Origin: Bryobacterales bacterium
GTDB taxonomy: Bacteria; Acidobacteriota; Terriglobia; Bryobacterales; Bryobacteraceae
Reading direction: 5' to 3'
Length of the DNA stretch: 19,219 bases
Assembly (NCBI GenBank): GCA_003132865.1
Contig: PKYZ01000854.1
Coordinates: 1 to 19,219 of the forward strand
Part shown: piece after piece, positions 14,477 through 19,219 of the stretch
Position numbering within the stretch: the first letter of the stretch is position 1
Layout of the letters: each line of letters begins with the position of its first letter
Position numbers and translations under genes: made by a program
The notes under the pieces: generated by a model
Told to the model about the DNA's origin: nothing
The model's input: the letters and a program-made list of their open reading frames with translations, nothing else
Databases searched by the model: none

Positions 14477-15942
14477 GGCAGGAAGGCCGTCCTCAGGCTG
14501 GGCTTGACAGAAATCTCGGCGAGGCTGTGGGCGTCCCATCCTCCGCCGAGTGCTTTCACTAACATTACCGAAGCCAACAACTGACCACCTTGAATCTGCG
14601 CGGCCTCGCGTTGATTGGAAAGCAGGCTTTGCTGCGCGGTGACCACATCCAGATAAGTGACCAGCCCGCCGGTATACCGATTCAGTGCGATATTCAGCGC
14701 GCGCTGCGAGTCGGCCACCGCGGCATCCTGCGATTTCGCGGCGCCCGCAAACACCTGCAGTCCGGCCAGCGCGTCCTCGACTTCCTGAAACGCCACCAGC
14801 ACGCTCTGGCGATATTGCGCCACGGAATCCTGGTAACCCGCTTTGGCAAAATCCACGCCGGCGCGGATGCGGCCACCGGAAAACAGCGGCTGCGCCAGCG
14901 TTGCGCCGACCGCCCACAGGGAACTCGGCAGCGAGATCAGGCTCGCGATGCCGGTGCTCTCCAATCCAGCGGTGGCCGCCACTTGCAAACTCGGATAATA
15001 AGCCGACCGGGCGATGCCGATCTGCGCGTTTGCCGCGGCCATCAGGCGCTCTTGCCGTGCAATGTCCGGACGCCGCTCCAGCACATCGGAAGGCACGCCC
15101 GTGGGGATCGCGGGCAGATACTTCTGGAGCGAACCTTCCGCTACGCGGAAATCCGGGGCCGGCGCGCCGCACAACACCGCCAGGGCGTGCTCATAGTTCG
15201 CGCGCAGTTGCCGCTCCAGCTTGGCCTGCGTACGGGTCGCCTCCAATAACGCTTGCTCTTGGGCCAGGTCGAGACCGGAGGCGACTCCGCCATCGTGACG
15301 GTTCTGCACCAGCGCCGTAGCCTTCTCCATCGACGCGACCGTATCGTCCAGAATGCGGATCTCCGCATCCACCTCGCACAGCGTGAAGTAATCGGCGGCG
15401 GTCTCCGCGGTCAGCACCAGCTTCACGTTTTCAAAGTCCGCACCGGCGGCCTGGTAACTCGCATTGGCGCCTTCCACGCTGCGCCTGGTGCGCCCGAAAA
15501 GGTCCGGCTCGTAACTCAGCTCGAAAGGCAGGCTCCAGGCGTTTTGCGTGATGGGCCCGTCCACCACCCCTCCCAAAGACGGGCGGTTTGCCGAGAGCCG
15601 AAACCTCTGGAACGACGGCGACACGCCAGCCTGCGGGTAGAAGTTGCCGATCGCCACCGAAGCCAGCGCACGCGCCTGCTGCACTCGCGCACTCGCGGAA
15701 AGCAGGTCCTGATTCGAGGCCAGCACCGCGGTTTCCAGGCGATTCAGGTCGGCGTCGTGGAAGACCTCCCACCACGCGCCTTTCGGGATCTGGTCCTTTG
15801 GATCGCCCGGCCGCCACGGACCTTCGGTGTGCCATGCCGCCGGGTGCGGCTGGGGAGGAGTGTGATAATCCGGCCCGACGGGATGGCACGCGGCCAGCAG
15901 GATCGCCGCGCCAACTAACACTATGCCGTGCGCGCGTCTCAT
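14473..15942 (-). CDS. Outer-membrane channel lipoprotein of an RND efflux system (NodT/OprM family)
   Basis: 489 residues. A lipoprotein signal peptide MRRAHGIVLVGAAILLAAC puts the lipobox cysteine at position 19, followed by PVGPDYHTPPQP, the family's standard start. Two outer-membrane efflux repeats follow, marked by TAADYFTLCEVDAEI, DLAQEQALLEATRTQ, DVLERRPDIARQERLMAAANAQIGIARSAYYPSL, LAQPLFSGGRIRAGVDFAKAGYQDSVAQYRQ and ALNRYTGGLVTYLDVVTAQ. The protein forms the trimeric TolC-like exit duct. Its ATG (15942-15940) overlaps the adaptor's TGA in ATGA, so it is translationally coupled and third in the operon. The last 15 residues (EISVKPSLRTAFLP) run past the usual family end, and the stop overlaps the ISL3 remnant's stop; the tail may have been altered there. 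Confidence 0.93.
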   Translation of the reverse strand: MRRAHGIVLVGAAILLAACHPVGPDYHTPPQPHPAAWHTEGPWRPGDPKDQIPKGAWWEVFHDADLNRLETAVLASNQDLLSASARVQQARALASVAIGNFYPQAGVSPSFQRFRLSANRPSLGGVVDGPITQNAWSLPFELSYEPDLFGRTRRSVEGANASYQAAGADFENVKLVLTAETAADYFTLCEVDAEIRILDDTVASMEKATALVQNRHDGGVASGLDLAQEQALLEATRTQAKLERQLRANYEHALAVLCGAPAPDFRVAEGSLQKYLPAIPTGVPSDVLERRPDIARQERLMAAANAQIGIARSAYYPSLQVAATAGLESTGIASLISLPSSLWAVGATLAQPLFSGGRIRAGVDFAKAGYQDSVAQYRQSVLVAFQEVEDALAGLQVFAGAAKSQDAAVADSQRALNIALNRYTGGLVTYLDVVTAQQSLLSNQREAAQIQGGQLLASVMLVKALGGGWDAHSLAEISVKPSLRTAFLP

Positions 15943-17135
15943 GACGGTTTCCCCACCGTCACCCGCACGACCTGCCCGTTCTCCAACGAATCCGGAGGAT
16001 TCTGCACTACGCGATCGTTCGCCCGGATACCTTGCAGGATTTCCAAACTCGTGCCAAAATCGCGCCCGATCACGATGGACCGCAATTGCACCCGATCGCC
16101 CGGCCCCACCACGGCCACGCTCGGCCCCTCCGACCGGAACAACATGGCGCTCGATGGCACCGACAGCCGGCTGCCGTTCACCGGCACGTCAAAGTGGACT
16201 TGCGCGTACGCGCCCGGCAACAGGCGTCCAGCCTTGTTCGGCACATCCACCTCAGTAAGCAGCGTGCGCGTGTTCTGGTCGATGGCATTGGCCGTCCGCA
16301 CTACGGTCCCGCCGAAGCGCGACGCTGGAAATTCGGCCAGCCCGATCCACGCCCGCATACCCGCGCGTATGCTTGGGGCATCGGCTTCCGGAACGCTCAC
16401 GTACACACGCAACGGATCGATCAGCGCCAGATTGAACAGCTCTTTGCCCGATCCGCCGTTGCCGGCATTCACCAGCGCGCCGATGTCCACATTGCGCCGC
16501 GTGAGCACGCCCGCAAAGGGAGCGTCAACGTGTTTGAACGATTCAAGCTCCTGCAGCCGCCGGACATTCGCATCCGCGGCGGCCATGTTCGCCTGGGCCT
16601 GTGCGTAGTCGCTGGTCCTCTGATCCAGTTCCTGTTGCGAGACCGAATCCGTGCGTCGCAATTCGAGCCAGCGATCCGCGCTGGTGTGCGCCAGGTCCAG
16701 CGCCGCGACCATCTGCTGCCGCGCAGCTTGCGCTTGGGAGAGTTCCTGGTCCACCTCGGGCGTATCCAGGTCGGCCAGCAATTCGCCCTTCTGCACACTC
16801 GCGCCGATGTCTTTGTACCAGCGCAGCAGATAACCATTGGTCCGCGCATAAATCGGCGATTCCGTGTATGCTTGCACGCTCCCCGGCAACTCCAGTTCAC
16901 TCGACCGCGGCTCGGGTTGCGGAAAGCCCGCGGAAACCGTGGTCACCGCCAGGCGCGCGGTTTCGCCGGACAACGCCGTCTGCTCTTTGGCACGCGCTTT
17001 GATGCTGAGCGCGCCGGCGGCGAACAGGCCGAGTACGGCCAACAGCGCCGCAACCATCCAACGCCGGGCTATGGGTGCCGGGGTGTTAGCGATTTCGGGT
17101 TCTAGTTCAACTAATGGGATCTCTTGGGTAGTCAT
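15939..17135 (-). CDS. RND efflux periplasmic adaptor (membrane fusion protein)
   Basis: 398 residues. MTTQEIPLVELEPE is followed by one membrane anchor (RWMVAALLAVLGLFAAGALSI, about residues 27-47). The lipoyl/barrel-sandwich half-motif ELPGSVQAYTESPIYARTNGYLLRWYKDIGASVQKGELLADLDTPEVDQEL precedes an alpha-helical hairpin (QAQAARQQMVAALDLAHTSADRW...ANMAAADANVRRLQELESF). The second lipoyl half is VDAPFAGVLTRRNVDIGALV; beta-barrel and membrane-proximal domains follow, ending VVRVTVGKPS. It links the inner-membrane pump to the outer-membrane duct. I chose ATG 17135, 2 nt after the pump gene's stop; a longer open frame to 17441 only overlaps the pump and lacks coding sense. Middle gene of the operon. 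Confidence 0.93.
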   Translation of the reverse strand: MTTQEIPLVELEPEIANTPAPIARRWMVAALLAVLGLFAAGALSIKARAKEQTALSGETARLAVTTVSAGFPQPEPRSSELELPGSVQAYTESPIYARTNGYLLRWYKDIGASVQKGELLADLDTPEVDQELSQAQAARQQMVAALDLAHTSADRWLELRRTDSVSQQELDQRTSDYAQAQANMAAADANVRRLQELESFKHVDAPFAGVLTRRNVDIGALVNAGNGGSGKELFNLALIDPLRVYVSVPEADAPSIRAGMRAWIGLAEFPASRFGGTVVRTANAIDQNTRTLLTEVDVPNKAGRLLPGAYAQVHFDVPVNGSRLSVPSSAMLFRSEGPSVAVVGPGDRVQLRSIVIGRDFGTSLEILQGIRANDRVVQNPPDSLENGQVVRVTVGKPS

Positions 17136-17137
17136 AA

Positions 17138-19219
17138 TTATTCTCTTGCTCCGTGGACTAAACCGAACACCGTGGGAACGAGGAACAGGGTTGCAACGGT
17201 GGCGAACAGCAGTCCGCCGATCACCGCCCGTCCCAACGGCGCATTCTGTTCTCCGCCTTCGCCAAGCCCCATCGCCATGGGTGCCATGCCGATAATCATG
17301 GCCAGCGCGGTCATCAGAACAGGCCGCATGCGCGTGTGGCCGGCCGCCACCGCAGCCTCCCGCGCGGGCATCCCTTCGTCCATCCGTTCGCGGGCGAAGG
17401 AGACCATCAAGATGCTGTTGGCCGTCGCCACGCCCACGCACATGATGGCGCCGGTGAGCGATGGCACATTCAAAGTCGTGTGAGTCAGCAGCAACGCCCA
17501 GGTGATTCCAGCCAATGCGCCGGGCAGAGCCGTAATGATGACGAACGGGTCCAGCCAGGATTGGAAATTCACCACGATCAGCAGGTAGGCGAGCACGATG
17601 GCCATCGCCACCCCCGCGCCCAATCCGATAAAAGACTGCGACATGGTGGAAACCTGTCCCGTGATGGTCAAGTGGCTGCCCCGCGGAAGCTGCTTTTCCA
17701 GCGGTTGGGTGACGCGGCGGACATCCCTCGCCACGCCGCCCAGGTCGCGGCCCTGCACCGAGGCGAACACGTCCACCAGCGGCTGCACATTGTAGTGCGA
17801 TATCACGGCGGGCTGGCTCCCATGGCGAAACGACGCCAGGTTCCCCAGGATCTGCGGGTCGGGCGAATTCGGCGTGCGGATGGGTGTGTCGAGCAGCGCC
17901 TTCACCGAATCCACCCGATACTGCGGCGTCTGCACGGCTACGTTGTAGCTGATGCCGCTCTTCGGATTCAGCCAGAACGTGGGCGCCGTCTGAAAGCTGG
18001 AACTCAGAGAGACCAGCAAATTGCCGGCCACGTCGCGTTGGCTGAGCCCCACCGATTGCGCGAAGGTCCGATCCACGTCCAGCCGCAGCGCGGGCCCGTC
18101 ATAAGCCTGCTGCACATGCACATCCACCGCTCCGGGGATGGAGCGAATTCGGTTGGCCAGTTGCCGGGCCACGTTGTAGTTGCCTAGTTGGTCGCTGCCG
18201 GCGATCTGTACGTCGATGGGCGCGGGCACGCCGAAGTTCAGAATCTGTGTGACGATGTCCGCCGGTTGGAAGAAGAATTGGGTAGCCGGAAACCGCCGCG
18301 GCAGTTCTTCCCGCAACAGCTTCACGTATTCGCTAGTGGGCCGGTGGCCTTCCTTGAGCGACACCAGAATCTCCGCGTCCTGAGTGCCGATCGTCCCCGC
18401 ATTGCTGTAGGACAGATTGATGCCGCTATAGGGCAGGCCGATATTGTCGAGCATGGTGTCCAGTTCGCCCGCTGGGATCATGGTGCGGATGTCGTTTTCG
18501 ATCTCATCGGTAAGGCGGGCAGTCTCTTCGATGCGCAGTCCGGTTCGCGCGCGGACGTGCAGGCGCATCAAACCGGCGTCCACTTGCGGAAACAAGTCCT
18601 GCCCCAGCACGAAGACGAAGCCCAGCGATGCCACACACAGCGCCAGGAACGCCGCGGCGAACGCTCGTCCGTGCCGCATGCACGCCTGGAGCGCGTTCCG
18701 GTAGCTGTCGCGCAGGCGCTCGAAGGCATTTTCAAACCGCTGGTGGAAACGCCCAAACACTCCGGGCTGCGCGTGCAGGTTGTGATTCCGCAGCAGAAAC
18801 ATCACCATGGTCGGCACCAGCGTTCGCGACAGCAGATAGGAAGCCAGCATGGCGAAGATTACGGCTTCCGCCAGCGGCACGAACAGGAAGCGGGTCACGC
18901 CGCTGAGGAAGAACATGGGCACAAAAACGATGCAGATGCACAGCGTGGAAACGAACGCCGGTACGGCGATCTCCTGCGCGCCGTGCAGAATGGCCTCCCG
19001 CAGGTCTTTCCCAAGTAGGCGGTTGCGCTCGATGTTCTCGATCTCCACGGTGGCGTCGTCCACCAGGATGCCCACCGCCAGCGCCAGCCCGCCCAGCGTC
19101 ATCAGGTTCATGGTTTCGCCCAGCGCGCTCAGGCAAATGATCGAAACCAGGATGGCCAGCGGAATCGAAATCGCGATAATCAGGGTGCTGCGCCAATTGC
19201 CCAGGAAAAGCAGGATCAT
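17138..19219 (-). CDS. RND efflux pump inner-membrane subunit, C-terminal two thirds (5' end outside window)
   Basis: The frame is open through the right edge, leaving 693 of roughly 1030 expected residues. The fragment starts inside the first transmembrane bundle (LLFLGNWRSTLIIAISIPLAILVSIICL). GILVDDATVEIENIERN holds the two TM4 aspartates (fragment D54-D55) that carry protons in AcrB-type pumps. A large periplasmic porter domain follows (about residues 215-510), then the second helix bundle (AMAIVLAYLLIVVNFQSWLDPFVII, GAIMCVGVATANSILMVSFARERM, RPVLMTALAMIIGMAPMAMGLG). TM10 has Ala where AcrB has the relay lysine. It resembles the HAE/multidrug rather than the CusA metal branch. First gene of the three-gene operon, with 2 nt between its TAA and the adaptor ATG. 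No adjacent regulator is visible. Substrate unknown. Confidence 0.93.
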   Translation of the reverse strand: MILLFLGNWRSTLIIAISIPLAILVSIICLSALGETMNLMTLGGLALAVGILVDDATVEIENIERNRLLGKDLREAILHGAQEIAVPAFVSTLCICIVFVPMFFLSGVTRFLFVPLAEAVIFAMLASYLLSRTLVPTMVMFLLRNHNLHAQPGVFGRFHQRFENAFERLRDSYRNALQACMRHGRAFAAAFLALCVASLGFVFVLGQDLFPQVDAGLMRLHVRARTGLRIEETARLTDEIENDIRTMIPAGELDTMLDNIGLPYSGINLSYSNAGTIGTQDAEILVSLKEGHRPTSEYVKLLREELPRRFPATQFFFQPADIVTQILNFGVPAPIDVQIAGSDQLGNYNVARQLANRIRSIPGAVDVHVQQAYDGPALRLDVDRTFAQSVGLSQRDVAGNLLVSLSSSFQTAPTFWLNPKSGISYNVAVQTPQYRVDSVKALLDTPIRTPNSPDPQILGNLASFRHGSQPAVISHYNVQPLVDVFASVQGRDLGGVARDVRRVTQPLEKQLPRGSHLTITGQVSTMSQSFIGLGAGVAMAIVLAYLLIVVNFQSWLDPFVIITALPGALAGITWALLLTHTTLNVPSLTGAIMCVGVATANSILMVSFARERMDEGMPAREAAVAAGHTRMRPVLMTALAMIIGMAPMAMGLGEGGEQNAPLGRAVIGGLLFATVATLFLVPTVFGLVHGARE

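Noticed and set aside
17136..17441. N-terminal extension of the efflux adaptor up to 17441
   Set aside because: It overlaps the pump gene, is Arg/Gly/Asp-rich without sense, and the adaptor's anchor follows naturally from ATG 17135.
1..19219. CRISPR array or other regularly spaced repeats
   Set aside because: No repeat-spacer pattern or cas-like gene was seen on either strand.

Overview
This window looks like an accessory stretch of a high-GC soil bacterium, most likely an Acidobacteriota member of the Solibacter/Bryobacter type. That placement is inference. It rests on a C-terminal fragment of a GloVer-repeat/IPT-TIG surface protein, a transposase type and a small zinc-ribbon protein that I associate with that group, and the general mix of oxidoreductases and RND efflux genes. 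I could not run a search.

Left part (1-1442): the 3' half of a tRNA-Phe(GAA) lies at the very edge. It is followed by gene-poor DNA holding two broken genes fused end to end: a frameshifted zinc-ribbon protein and the tail of a GloVer/IPT-TIG protein. A near-perfect 28-bp palindrome follows. Next (1443-5024, + strand) is a run of four closely spaced genes: an NmrA-like NAD(P)-binding protein, a zinc-independent quinone oxidoreductase, a dihydroflavonol-reductase-like SDR broken by two one-base insertions, and a cupin. They read as a small redox/detoxification cassette; the shared substrate is not evident. A gene-free gap with a possible Shine-Dalgarno hairpin precedes an L-2-hydroxyglutarate oxidase gene (5491-6678, +).

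Middle (6679-11286, mostly - strand): a three-helix membrane protein whose end is unclear, a 5'-truncated IS4-like transposase, then an aldo/keto reductase and a membrane-anchored PQQ-type sugar (sorbosone) dehydrogenase. The last two are one nucleotide apart and probably translationally coupled.

Right-centre (11645-14476, + strand): the most interesting locus. It is a decayed gene for a large protein with two Rossmann/TIR-like (nucleoside deoxyribosyltransferase-like) domains followed by a P-loop NTPase and a C-terminal helical/winged-helix-like part, an architecture suggestive of NAD- or nucleotide-targeting anti-phage immunity. It carries a nonsense codon, a +1 frameshift and what looks like an in-frame internal deletion of the Walker B part. 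A truncated, nonsense- and frameshift-bearing ISL3 transposase follows directly.

Right end (14473-19219, - strand): an intact tripartite RND efflux operon in the order pump - periplasmic adaptor - outer-membrane lipoprotein channel. The pump is cut by the window edge. Genes are separated by 2 nt and by a 4-nt overlap, so they are almost certainly one transcript.

Overall, intact metabolic and efflux genes alternate with at least six broken genes or IS remnants. This fits a decaying accessory region beside a tRNA, although no integrase is visible here.
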